In this document: piece by piece, positions 8,647 through 17,164 of the stretch
Layout: the number at the start of each line of letters is the position of its first letter
Numbering within the stretch: position 1 is the stretch's first letter
Assembly: GCF_005434945.1 (NCBI RefSeq)
Contig: NZ_SKCH01000014.1
Span: 29,642 to 93,641 of the forward strand
Length of the DNA: 64,000 nucleotides
From: Prescottella subtropica
GTDB taxonomy: Bacteria; Actinomycetota; Actinomycetes; Mycobacteriales; Mycobacteriaceae
Reading direction: 5' to 3'
Made by a program: the position numbers and the translations under genes
The notes under the pieces: generated by a model
The model's database searches: none
What the model was told of the DNA's origin: nothing
Seen by the model: the letters and a program-made list of their open reading frames with translations, nothing else

Positions 8647-11600
8647 TCACATTGTTGCGATGGGATCACCATCGGTGACCGTTCTCGCCGACGAATTATT
8701 CCCGTCTTCGCGCGCGGATGCATCACAGAGCCTGGCGTAGTGTCCGCCGGTTCGTCGAAGTGCGTCGGGCGCACCGGTTTCGACGATCCGGCCGTCGTCG
8801 ACGACCACCACGAGATCGGCGCGGGCGGCGGTCGCCAACCGGTGCGCGACCACCACGGACGTGCGTTTCCGAGTGACCAGACGGTTCGATTCGAGGACCA
8901 GTCGTTCCGTGGCGGGGTCGAGTGTGGCGGTCGCCTCGTCGAGCAGCAGCAGGTCCGGATCGACCAGTTCCGCGCGGGCGAGAGCGATCAGCTGACGCTG
9001 TCCGGCCGACAGACCCTGCCCGCGTTCCCCGATCGGGTGGTTCATGCCGCCGTCGAGCGCGGCGACAGTGGGGAGGGCGCCGACCGCGCGGGCCGCGTCC
9101 TCGATCTCGGTGCGGCTCGCGTCCGGACGCCCGTACGCGATGTTGGACGCGACGGTCCCGGTGAACAGGTGCGCCTCCTGCGGGACTACACCGAGCCGGC
9201 CACGATAGGCGTGCAGCGGGTAGCGGCGCAGATCCTCGGCGTCGACGCGGACCGCGCCGGACGTCGGGTCGTAGAACCGGGCCAGCAGCTTGACGACGGT
9301 CGATTTGCCGGCACCGGTGCGGCCCACGAGCGCGACCGTCGCCCCCGGGGGAATATACAGGTCGATGCCGGTGAGGGCGTCGGAGTCGGCGCCCTGGTAG
9401 CGGAACGTCACGTCGTCGAACCGGACGTCGCCGCGCAGCCGCCCGTCGAGCGGGGCGGTGTCCCCCGGTTCGGCGGCCTCGATGGAACTCGGGGTCGCGA
9501 GCAACTCGCCGATCCGGCGCAGTCCGACATCGGCCTGCTGGTACCCGTCGAACACCTGCGACAACTGCTGGACGGGACCGAACAGCAGACCCAGGTACAG
9601 CACGAACGCAACGAGGGTACCGGCGGTGGTGGCGCCGTCGGCGACCCGTTGCGCGCCGGCGAACACGACCGCCGCCAACGCCAGATCGGACAGGAACGTG
9701 ATGAACGGGAAGTACACCGAGATCGCGCGCTGCGACCGCATGCGGCTGCGCCGGTAGCCGTCGGCCCGTTCGGCGAACCGTTGCGCCGCGAACTCCTCCC
9801 GGCGGTACGCCTGCGCGGCCCGCAGGCCGGCGACGTTCTCCTGGAATTCGGCGTTGACCAGCGAGATCCGTTCCCGCGAGACGCTGTACGCGCTGCTGGA
9901 CACCCGCCGGAACACGAGCGTGGCGACGGTGAGCGGCACCAGCGCGGCCAGCGCGACGAGCGCGAGCGCGGCATCGGTGACGAGCAGTGCCACTGCGATC
10001 CCGGCGAGCGTGAGCAGCGCGACGATCGCGGTGGACAGGCCGGTCTGCAGGAACGACGACAGCGCGTCGACATCCGTGGTCATCCGGGTCATGATCCGGC
10101 CGGACAGTTCCCGCTCGTAGTAGTCGAGTCCGAGTCGTTGCAGGTGCGCGTAGCTGCGGACCCGCAGCCCGAACAGGACACGTTCACCGGCGCGGGCGGT
10201 GATCACGGTGAGCGCCGCGACGACGAACCAGGCGACGGCCGCGAGGACGGTGCCGACGGCCGCGGCCGCCCACAGCGGGCCGTAGTCGCCGGGGACCACA
10301 CCCCGGTCGATCGCGAACCGGACGATCGACGGGAACGTGATGCCGATCAGCGAATCCAGTGCCAGGCACGCCACGACAGCGGCGAGCAGCCACCGCACCG
10401 GGTGCAGCAGCCGCCCGAGCCGGAACTCGGGGTCGTCGCGGCGCATCCGGGCGGTGTCGGTGCGCGGGTCCTCGGTCGCCGGCGGGAGTTTCTCGACGGC
10501 CCGCCGCAGTTCCGGGGTGACCGCGACACCGCCGAGCGCGCCGCCCATCGGGCCGCCGTGGCCGCCGCCGGGGCGGCCCGGGTCGGTGCCGGTCCCGGCC
10601 CGGTCACCGTCGGTGGTGGTGACGTCCGGCCACAACTGTGCCGTGGTCGGCTCGGTCGCCGGCGCGGAGGTCGCGGCGGCGGACCCGTCGTCCCCGTCGG
10701 TGTCGGGTGCGGCCAGCAGCGTGCGGAACAGGGCGCAGCGGGCATCGAGTTCGTCGACGGTGCCGATATCGACGATGCGGCCGCCGTCGAGGACCGCGAC
10801 CCGGTCGGCGAGGGTGAGGGTCGAACGGCGGTGCGCCAGGATCAGGGTGGTGCGGCGACGCCCGGCCCGGACGGCGTCGAAGATCGCGGCCTCGGTTTCG
10901 GCGTCCACCGCGGACGTCGCGTCGTCGAGGATCAGCACCCGCGGATCCACGAGCAGCGCCCGGGCCAGCGCGACCCGCTGCCGCTGCCCGCCGGACAGGG
11001 TCAGTCCGCGTTCCCCGACGACGGTGTCGTAGCCGTCGGACAGGGCCTCGATGAAATCGTCGGCCTGCGCGAGGCGAGCGGCGGCCCGGATCTCGTCGTC
11101 GGTGGCGTCGGGCCGGCCGAGGGCGATGTTCGCGGCGATCGTGTCGGAGAACAGGAACGGCTCGTCGAACACCAGGCCGACGGCCTCCCGCAGCTGTTCG
11201 GCGCGCAGGTCGGCGACGTCGTAGCCGCGGCCGTCGGACGTGAGGGACACCGTTCCGGAGTCGGGGGCGTAGAAGCGGGGCAGCAGCAGCGACAGCGCGG
11301 TCTTACCGGATCCGGCCGGCCCGACGACCGCGACCGATTCGCCGGGCGCGACGGTGAGGTCGAGGCCGTCCAGCACCGCCCGGTCCGCGGCGAACCCGAA
11401 ACCGACGGCGTCGAGGTGCACCCCGAGCGGGCCGTCCGGCAGGTCGACCGGATGCGGCGGATCGGACACGTCCGGTTCGGTGTCGATCACCTCGTAGACG
11501 CGTTCGACGGCGGCCCGCGACAGCTGCGCCATGATCACGACCTGCGACAGGGTTCGGGTCGCGGCCGTCATCGTGGCGACGTAGGTGGCGAACGCGAGGA

Positions 11601-12465
11601 ACGTGCCGACGGTGATGGTGCCGTGCAACGCCAGGTAGCCGCCGAGCGCGATCACCCCGACGAGCCCGAGTTGCGGGATCGCCGCCATCGACGGGGCGAA
11701 GCGGGCGTTGATCCGGGCGGCCCGCAACCGCTGCGCGTACAGGGTGCGGCCGAGGCCCTCGAGCTGGTCGACGGACCGGGACTCCTGCCCGAACCCCTTG
11801 ACGACCCGGACCCCGGTGACGGTCTCCTCGACGTGCTGCGCGAGATCCGCGGCCCGCTGCTGCGCCGACCACGTCGCCGCGAACAGTTGCGGCCGCACCA
11901 GATACACCACGAGCGCGACCAACGGGACGGTGACGAGCGCGACCACGGTGAGCAGCGGCGACAGCCATGCCATGATCACCAGCGCGAGGACGAACTGCAG
12001 GACCACCCCCGCCGACATCGGCACCATCGCCAGCAGCCCCTGCACGAGTTGCAGGTCGGTGATCGAACGGGACACCACCTGCCCGGTACGGATCTGGTCC
12101 TGGCCGCGGCCGTCGAGACGTTGCAGCGAGCCGAGCAGGCCGAGCCGCAGATCGTGCTGGACGTCCAGCGACAGTCGTCCGGCGAGCATCCGCCGCCCGT
12201 ACTGGCAGGCGAAGCGGACACACGCCAGGAGCGCGATCAGCACCGCGATTCCGCCGATGACGCGGGTCGCGGTGGCCTCACCGGCCGCGGCGGCGTCGAG
12301 CGCCACCTTCGTCAGCAGCGGGAACGTGATGTCGATGACGGCGGCGACCACCGTGACCGTGAGCGCGCCGACCGCGGTCCGCCGGTGGTGCCAGCACTGT
12401 GCCGCGAGTCGTCCGATCCAGCCGCGGGAGCCGTCGGCCACCGTCTGTGTGTCCTGAGTAGCCAT
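8647..12465 (-). CDS. Full-length ABC exporter: two membrane/ATPase halves fused in one chain
   Basis: A 1272-residue type IV ABC exporter with the order TMD1-NBD1-linker-TMD2-NBD2, similar in layout to the mycobacterial multidrug exporter Rv0194. NBD1 has Walker A GPAGSGKT at 382-389, LSGGQ at 490-494 and Walker B LILDD. The usual catalytic Glu is Asp there. NBD2 has GRTGAGKS and a standard LLLLDE, but its signature is LSAGQ. Together these changes make one ATP site degenerate and one canonical, as in heterodimeric exporters. The inter-half linker is rich in Gly, Pro and Thr. I start at the ATG at 12465 (MATQDTQ), since the frame upstream has no family similarity. The substrate is unknown; lipid or drug export is plausible. 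Confidence 0.9.
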   Translation of the reverse strand: MATQDTQTVADGSRGWIGRLAAQCWHHRRTAVGALTVTVVAAVIDITFPLLTKVALDAAAAGEATATRVIGGIAVLIALLACVRFACQYGRRMLAGRLSLDVQHDLRLGLLGSLQRLDGRGQDQIRTGQVVSRSITDLQLVQGLLAMVPMSAGVVLQFVLALVIMAWLSPLLTVVALVTVPLVALVVYLVRPQLFAATWSAQQRAADLAQHVEETVTGVRVVKGFGQESRSVDQLEGLGRTLYAQRLRAARINARFAPSMAAIPQLGLVGVIALGGYLALHGTITVGTFLAFATYVATMTAATRTLSQVVIMAQLSRAAVERVYEVIDTEPDVSDPPHPVDLPDGPLGVHLDAVGFGFAADRAVLDGLDLTVAPGESVAVVGPAGSGKTALSLLLPRFYAPDSGTVSLTSDGRGYDVADLRAEQLREAVGLVFDEPFLFSDTIAANIALGRPDATDDEIRAAARLAQADDFIEALSDGYDTVVGERGLTLSGGQRQRVALARALLVDPRVLILDDATSAVDAETEAAIFDAVRAGRRRTTLILAHRRSTLTLADRVAVLDGGRIVDIGTVDELDARCALFRTLLAAPDTDGDDGSAAATSAPATEPTTAQLWPDVTTTDGDRAGTGTDPGRPGGGHGGPMGGALGGVAVTPELRRAVEKLPPATEDPRTDTARMRRDDPEFRLGRLLHPVRWLLAAVVACLALDSLIGITFPSIVRFAIDRGVVPGDYGPLWAAAAVGTVLAAVAWFVVAALTVITARAGERVLFGLRVRSYAHLQRLGLDYYERELSGRIMTRMTTDVDALSSFLQTGLSTAIVALLTLAGIAVALLVTDAALALVALAALVPLTVATLVFRRVSSSAYSVSRERISLVNAEFQENVAGLRAAQAYRREEFAAQRFAERADGYRRSRMRSQRAISVYFPFITFLSDLALAAVVFAGAQRVADGATTAGTLVAFVLYLGLLFGPVQQLSQVFDGYQQADVGLRRIGELLATPSSIEAAEPGDTAPLDGRLRGDVRFDDVTFRYQGADSDALTGIDLYIPPGATVALVGRTGAGKSTVVKLLARFYDPTSGAVRVDAEDLRRYPLHAYRGRLGVVPQEAHLFTGTVASNIAYGRPDASRTEIEDAARAVGALPTVAALDGGMNHPIGERGQGLSAGQRQLIALARAELVDPDLLLLDEATATLDPATERLVLESNRLVTRKRTSVVVAHRLATAARADLVVVVDDGRIVETGAPDALRRTGGHYARLCDASAREDGNNSSARTVTDGDPIATM

Positions 12466-12547
12466 CGCGGTCAACCGTAGTCCGGCGGACCGACAGGACC
12501 TGCCGCGCGCCCACCACCGATGGGCAGCGGACGCGCGACGACCGGAA

Positions 12548-13156
12548 CTAGTTGTCCAGCATGCTCTGCATCTGCGTGATCTCGGTCTGCTGGCTCGCCA
12601 CAATCTGCTGCGCCAGAGCCCGCACCTGCTCGCTCTCCCCGGTCTGCAGGACGTCGTCCGAGCTGTCGACGGCACCGTCGTGGTGCTCGATCATCATCTC
12701 GAGCCACATGCGGTCGAACTCGGGTCCGGTCGCGGTGTCGAGGGCCTGCATCTGCCCGGCGGTCATCATGCCGCCGTGATCCGTGCCGCCGTGATCCATA
12801 CCGGCATGCGACGGATCGGCCACGCCCCACGCGGTCAGCCAGCCCTGCATCTGCCCGATCTCGGGGCCCTGCGCCTGCTCGATCTGCGTGGCGAGCGCGA
12901 TCAGATCGGGATTGCTGCTGCGGGACGGCACCATCTCGGCCATCTCCACGGCCTGCTGGTGGTGCGGGATCATCATCTGCACGTACGCGACGTCGGCGTC
13001 GTTGTGGGCGCCGGCCTGGGCGGGTGCGGTGACGGTGGTGGTGGCCGTGGTGCTCGTGGCCGTGGTGTCGCCGGAGCCGCTGCTCGAGCAGCCGGCGACG
13101 AGGGTGACGGTGGCGGCGGCCGCGCCGATGCCGACGAGGATGCGGGTGGTGTTCAT
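12548..13156 (-). CDS. DUF305 lipoprotein
   Basis: A 202-residue exported lipoprotein (lipobox L-V-A-G-C, then a Thr/Ser-rich spacer). It has the duplicated DUF305 ferritin-like helical pattern: MMIPHHQQAVEMAEM in the first half and MMIEHHDGAVDSSDDV in the second. The HH pairs, the many Met residues and a HAGMDHGGTDHGGMM stretch suggest metal binding, probably copper, outside the membrane. GGAGT lies 5 bases upstream of the ATG. The DUF6153 gene directly upstream on the same strand is a frequent partner of DUF305 genes in actinobacteria, so the two probably form an operon. The function of the family is not established. Confidence 0.88.
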   Translation of the reverse strand: MNTTRILVGIGAAAATVTLVAGCSSSGSGDTTATSTTATTTVTAPAQAGAHNDADVAYVQMMIPHHQQAVEMAEMVPSRSSNPDLIALATQIEQAQGPEIGQMQGWLTAWGVADPSHAGMDHGGTDHGGMMTAGQMQALDTATGPEFDRMWLEMMIEHHDGAVDSSDDVLQTGESEQVRALAQQIVASQQTEITQMQSMLDN

Positions 13157-13235
13157 GGTTGTACTCCGTGGGTCGTGAAACGTGTGGGGCCGGACTGCGG
13201 CCGGAACGGCGATGTGCCGCGCCGCAGTGGCCCTG

Positions 13236-13634
13236 TCACACCCGCAGGATGCACAGAGTCGACAGCATCGTCGAGGTGGTGGGCGCGAACGGGGGTGCGC
13301 GTCCGGCACCGGCAGCCGGGTCGGACGGACCCCGCGGCCGGGAGCGGGGGGTGCGGGCGGTGCGCAGCAGCAGCCACACCCCGAGGGCCAGTGCCGCCGC
13401 GAGCAGGACCGCCAGGCACAGGTGGAAGCCGGCGTGGTCGCGTCCGTGATCGGGGGCGGGAGTGCCGTCGGCGGGGGCGGGGGAGTCCTGCACCGACACC
13501 GACACATGCGTCGTGTCGTGTCGGGGGACCGGGTCGAGCGGCGTCGTCGTCACGTGGTGCATCGCGAGGACACCGAACACGAGCGCGCACAGGGCCGCGA
13601 ATCGTGTGATCGACGTGCGACGCGCCCCCGGCAT
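13236..13634 (-). CDS. Small membrane protein, DUF6153-like
   Basis: 132 residues. There is an N-terminal membrane segment (ALCALVFGVLAMHHV), a His/Asp/Pro-rich extracytoplasmic loop (several HH, HD and DH pairs), a second membrane segment (LCLAVLLAAALALGVWLLL) and a basic Pro-rich tail. The layout and the MHH element after the first helix match the DUF6153 family. It is upstream of the DUF305 gene with 79 bases between them, so a shared extracytoplasmic role, perhaps metal-related, is inferred. The start is the ATG at 13634; the frame is open further upstream, but into the hydrolase gene. Confidence 0.68.
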   Translation of the reverse strand: MPGARRTSITRFAALCALVFGVLAMHHVTTTPLDPVPRHDTTHVSVSVQDSPAPADGTPAPDHGRDHAGFHLCLAVLLAAALALGVWLLLRTARTPRSRPRGPSDPAAGAGRAPPFAPTTSTMLSTLCILRV

Positions 13635-13638
13635 GCCG

Positions 13639-14493
13639 TCAACTGTACCGACGGATCCGATCGTCCCCCCGGGCCAGGAACGGCAGTATCTCGGCGAGGA
13701 ACTCGCTCGGACAGTCCAGCTGCGGGCAGTGCCCGCAGTCCGGGATGACGGCCACCCGCCGGTCGGCGGTGACGGTGATGCGCCGGGCGGCGCGGGCCGG
13801 GGTGAGCAGGTCGTTCGCACCCCACAGCAGCAGCACCGGCATCGCGAGGTCGTCGATCATCTGCGGGATCGGCAGGGCGGCGATCTCTCGGATCACGACC
13901 CGGCCGAGGGCCAGCAGATCCGCGACCTGACGGTGTGTCGCGTAGTGCCGGGTGTAGCCGGCGCGGACGCTCGCGTCGGCACGCAGCGGGTGCCGTAGTG
14001 CCGCTGTCGCGTACAGCGCGCCGACCATCTGCTGGACGACACGGTCGGGGACGGGGGCGGACAGCAACTGGGTGAGCCGTTCGACCCGGAACTGGACGCC
14101 TCGCGTCCACGTCCGTGGAATCGGCGCGACACCGGGCATGTCGGACAGGACGACGTCGGCGACCTGGTCGGGTCGGGCCGACGCCCATGCCAGTGCGGTG
14201 ACGGCGCCGAGCGAGTTGCCGATCACGCTGACGGGGGCGTCGGGGCCGGTGCGGTCGTCGACCAGGCCGGAGAGGGCCTCGACGTAACTGTCGATGAGCG
14301 GTTCCCGCCACGTGCCGGAGCTGTGCCCGAATCCGGGGAGGTCGACGACGAGCACCGTGTACTGCTCGGCGAGCGTGGGCAGCACTTTCTGCCAGGTGCC
14401 GCCGTGGTCGGAGTAGCCGTGCAGCAGCACGACGGTCCGGTCGCCGGACCCGGCGGTGACGACGTGGGGTCGGTCGGTGCTCGCGGTGCGCAC
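13639..14493 (-). CDS. Alpha/beta hydrolase
   Basis: 284 residues with the alpha/beta-hydrolase fold: oxyanion strand VVLLHGYSDHG, nucleophile elbow GNSLGA, the acid in LLWGANDLLTP and the catalytic His in CGHCPQLD. The GTG at 14493 is chosen because GGGAGG lies 5 bases before it. It resembles esterases and the C-C hydrolases of aromatic degradation, but no pathway partner is next to it and the substrate cannot be named. Its stop lies 4 bases from the DUF6153-like start, so the two are close enough to be cotranscribed. Confidence 0.85.
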   Translation of the reverse strand: MRTASTDRPHVVTAGSGDRTVVLLHGYSDHGGTWQKVLPTLAEQYTVLVVDLPGFGHSSGTWREPLIDSYVEALSGLVDDRTGPDAPVSVIGNSLGAVTALAWASARPDQVADVVLSDMPGVAPIPRTWTRGVQFRVERLTQLLSAPVPDRVVQQMVGALYATAALRHPLRADASVRAGYTRHYATHRQVADLLALGRVVIREIAALPIPQMIDDLAMPVLLLWGANDLLTPARAARRITVTADRRVAVIPDCGHCPQLDCPSEFLAEILPFLARGDDRIRRYS

Positions 14494-14528
14494 GGTGTCC
14501 TCCCGGAGGATGCTCGTGGAATCCCCGG

Positions 14529-15269
14529 TCAGGATCCCAGGTCGCGGCGGGCGTCCGGGGGCGGCACGACGTACAGTCCCGGTCGCCCGTCGGGCCGGTC
14601 GAGGTGGTCGGGCCAGACCCGCGGTGTCGGGCCGAAGGCGTCCCGGGCATTGTCGACGACACCGCGGCCGATCGCACGGTTTCCGGCGCCGCCGATGACG
14701 GCACCGACCCCGGCGGGCAGCAGTTTGCCGAGGATGAGGGCGCTGCGTTTGGCGGCGTACTTGGTGACGAACTTGCGGACGAGGGACGAGTTCATCGCCT
14801 TCATGGTCTGCGGCGGGATCCGTCCGGTGACGAGCCGCGCCCAGTTGGTGGCGGTCAGCCCGGTGGCCCGTTCCACGATCTCCATCCCGGATTCGCCGAG
14901 CGCGACGGACAGCACCAGGGCGCGGCGCTGCCGATGGTCGTGCGGCGAGATGCCGTGGACGGCGGCGATCGCGAGGGTGAGCAGCGCCGACGCTTCCAGG
15001 AAGAACGCCGTCTCGGCGCCGACCGCGGCGATCGACGCGACGGTGCCCACCGCGGGGACGGCGGCGGCGGCACCGACCGCGCTGCCGCTGCCGGTCACGG
15101 CGGTGAGGAACATCTTCTCCATGCGCTCGACGATCTGCGCGGGCGTCTCGTCGGGGTGGGCGCGGCGGACCCGGGCGACGTACGCGGCGACGGCCGGCGC
15201 CTGCAACCGGCTCGCGTTGTCGAGGACGGCGGCGACGGTCGACTCGATCCGCCCCAACTGTTCGGCCAT
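14529..15269 (-). CDS. EcsC-like protein
   Basis: 246 residues with no signal peptide. The central part is hydrophobic and Ala/Gly-rich (about residues 70-130: VGAAAAVPAVGTVASIAAVGAETAFFLE and LLTLAIAAVHGI, key runs), as in EcsC-family proteins, which hold paired helices that may sit in the membrane. GAGGA lies 7 bases before the ATG. The C-terminus is Pro/Arg-rich and polar. The function of actinobacterial EcsC-like proteins is unknown. The next gene downstream on the strand is the alpha/beta hydrolase, with 35 bases between. Confidence 0.6.
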   Translation of the reverse strand: MAEQLGRIESTVAAVLDNASRLQAPAVAAYVARVRRAHPDETPAQIVERMEKMFLTAVTGSGSAVGAAAAVPAVGTVASIAAVGAETAFFLEASALLTLAIAAVHGISPHDHRQRRALVLSVALGESGMEIVERATGLTATNWARLVTGRIPPQTMKAMNSSLVRKFVTKYAAKRSALILGKLLPAGVGAVIGGAGNRAIGRGVVDNARDAFGPTPRVWPDHLDRPDGRPGLYVVPPPDARRDLGS

Positions 15270-15344
15270 CTGCGGTCCTCGTCTCGCTGTCCCTCGATCT
15301 CCACATTCCGGACCACCGACTATAGGCACGTCGGCGGGCCGGGT

Positions 15345-16355
15345 TCAGGTACGCGTGGTGGCGGCCCAGTGGTCGGCGGGCACGACCTCGTCGGGGCGCG
15401 GTGGATGCGGTGGGGTGCCGTCGCCGAACGGCCGGCCGCCGAGGGCCTCCCGGTTGTGCGGTTCGAGCCAGTGCGACAGGTCCGGACCCTTCGGGACGAT
15501 CCGCGTCGGATCGATGGTCGTGTGCACCATGTAGTAGTGACGTTTGATGTGGTCGAAGTCGATCGTGTCGCCGAACCCGGGGGTCTGGAACAGGTCCCGC
15601 GCGTAGTTCCACAGCACCGGCATCTCGGACAGCTTGCTGCGGTTGCACTTGAAGTGGCCGTGGTAGACGGCGTCGAACCGGACGAGGGTGGTGAACAGCC
15701 GCACATCGGCCTCGGTAATGGTGTCGCCCACCAGGAATCGTTGCGTCGAGAGTCGGTCGGTGAGCCGGTCGAGGCCGGCGAACAGCCGGTCGTACGCCTC
15801 GTCGTACGCGTCCTGCGAGCCGGCGAACCCGCACCGGTAGACGCCGTTGTTGACGTCGCGGAACACGAACTCGGCGACCTCGTCGATCTCGTCGCGTCGA
15901 TCCACCGGATACAGGTCCGGGGCACCCTCACGGTGGAACTGCCGCCACTGCGTCGACAGGTCGAGAGTGATCTGCGCGAAGTCGTTGGTGACGACCTGCC
16001 CGGTCGGGACGTCGACGATCGCGGGCACCGTGATCCCACGCGGATAGTCCGGATCCCGCGCGAAGTAGGCGTCCTGCAGCCGGGGGATCTGCAGGACCGG
16101 GTCGACGCCGCCGGGGTCGAGGTCGAACGTCCAACTGCGCTCGTCGTGGGTGGGGCCGCAGATCCCCATGGACAGAACGTCTTCCAGTCCGAGAAGGCGG
16201 CGGACGATGATCGCACGGTTCGCCCACGGGCAGGCCCGCGCGACGACCAGCCGGTACCTGCCGGGTTCGACCGGGTAGCCGTCGCGGCCGTCCTCGGTGA
16301 CCCGGGTGGTGAGGTAGTGCATGTCGCGGGTGAATTCCGCATCGTTGTCGCTCAT
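15345..16355 (-). CDS. Glutathionyl-hydroquinone-reductase-like (GST superfamily, Xi class)
   Basis: 336 residues. The thioredoxin-like N-terminal half carries the catalytic Cys42 in ARACPWANR, corresponding to the CPWAHR motif of the YqjG/ECM4 family, and PAIVDVPTGQVVTND follows. The C-terminal half is the helical GST domain (FLVGDTITEADVRLFTTLVRFD). The family reduces glutathionyl-quinones. Actinobacteria normally use mycothiol instead of glutathione, so the physiological thiol is probably different; that is inference. The ATG has GAGGA upstream. The gene stands alone, transcribed away from the GNAT gene with a 43-base gap. Confidence 0.88.
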   Translation of the reverse strand: MSDNDAEFTRDMHYLTTRVTEDGRDGYPVEPGRYRLVVARACPWANRAIIVRRLLGLEDVLSMGICGPTHDERSWTFDLDPGGVDPVLQIPRLQDAYFARDPDYPRGITVPAIVDVPTGQVVTNDFAQITLDLSTQWRQFHREGAPDLYPVDRRDEIDEVAEFVFRDVNNGVYRCGFAGSQDAYDEAYDRLFAGLDRLTDRLSTQRFLVGDTITEADVRLFTTLVRFDAVYHGHFKCNRSKLSEMPVLWNYARDLFQTPGFGDTIDFDHIKRHYYMVHTTIDPTRIVPKGPDLSHWLEPHNREALGGRPFGDGTPPHPPRPDEVVPADHWAATTRT

Positions 16356-16398
16356 CGGATCAGCTCCTCGGCGGATCGACTCCGGTTGCAGACGCCTC

Positions 16399-17103
16399 TC
16401 ACACGGTACTGCGCGGCACCGTGATCGAGACGGCCGTTCCCAGTTCCTCGTAACCGAGTCGAGCCGCCAGCCGGCGAGCCGCGACGTTGTCGAGATGTGC
16501 TCGCCACTGCGGGACCAGACCGGTGTTGAGGGCGTCGTTCGTCGCGAGAAGTCCGGCGGTCGCGCCGTATCCGCGGCGCCGGGCCGCAGGGTCGGTCAGC
16601 ACCCCCATGTCGGCGACGATGCCCTGCCACTCGGCGTATCCGGCGGAGGCGACGGGTCGGTGCTCCGCGTCGAGGACGGTGAACCACGCGGTCCGGCCGG
16701 TGCGGGCGGCCTCGGCGACGTCGTCGGGTGGGCATGCCGATTCGAGGACCCGCGCATGCTCGGGGTCGTGGGAGATCAGGGGATCGGCGATTGCGGTCTC
16801 CGCTCCGAAATCGGCGGCCCAGGCCAGAGTGACGGGTCCCGATCCGCGCCCCGACCGGTCCTTGGCGAGGGCGAGCAGACCGCCCGGTGCGGCGAGGTCG
16901 TCGTCGGTGAGTGCGTGGGCGCGTTCGATCGCCCAGTCCGGCCCGACGAGGGCGGCGGCCCCGGCGATCGACACGAACCGGATCCGGTCCGCGGTGTCGT
17001 CGACCCGGACGTGCCGGACCCCGGTGGTATCGAACGCCCGATCGGGGAGGCCGAGTTCCCGCGCCCACGCGAGCCGGACGATGTCGATCTGATGCGAGTC
17101 CAC
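16399..17103 (-). CDS. GNAT-family N-acetyltransferase
   Basis: 234 residues. The C-terminal half has a recognisable acetyl-CoA fold: VADMGVLTDPAARRRGYGATA contains the Q/R-x-x-G-x-G/A loop (key residues RRRGYGA), followed by an Asn-containing helix (DNVAARRLAARLGYEELG) typical of motif B. The N-terminal half is not similar to anything I recognise and may bind the acceptor. The start is a GTG at 17103 with a weak ribosome site. It is divergent from the LuxR regulator gene, with 61 bases between them. The acceptor is unknown. Confidence 0.82.
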   Translation of the reverse strand: MDSHQIDIVRLAWARELGLPDRAFDTTGVRHVRVDDTADRIRFVSIAGAAALVGPDWAIERAHALTDDDLAAPGGLLALAKDRSGRGSGPVTLAWAADFGAETAIADPLISHDPEHARVLESACPPDDVAEAARTGRTAWFTVLDAEHRPVASAGYAEWQGIVADMGVLTDPAARRRGYGATAGLLATNDALNTGLVPQWRAHLDNVAARRLAARLGYEELGTAVSITVPRSTV

Positions 17104-17164
17104 GCCGACAACGGTAGTGGCCGGGTACCGTCGAATTCGCGGGGACTAGGGAGAGTGGCGGTCC

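Noticed and set aside
8635..12480. A 1281-codon open frame antisense to the fused ABC exporter
   Set aside because: Rich in Arg/Gly/Asp/His with no domain; a product of GC-rich third-position bias opposite a real gene.
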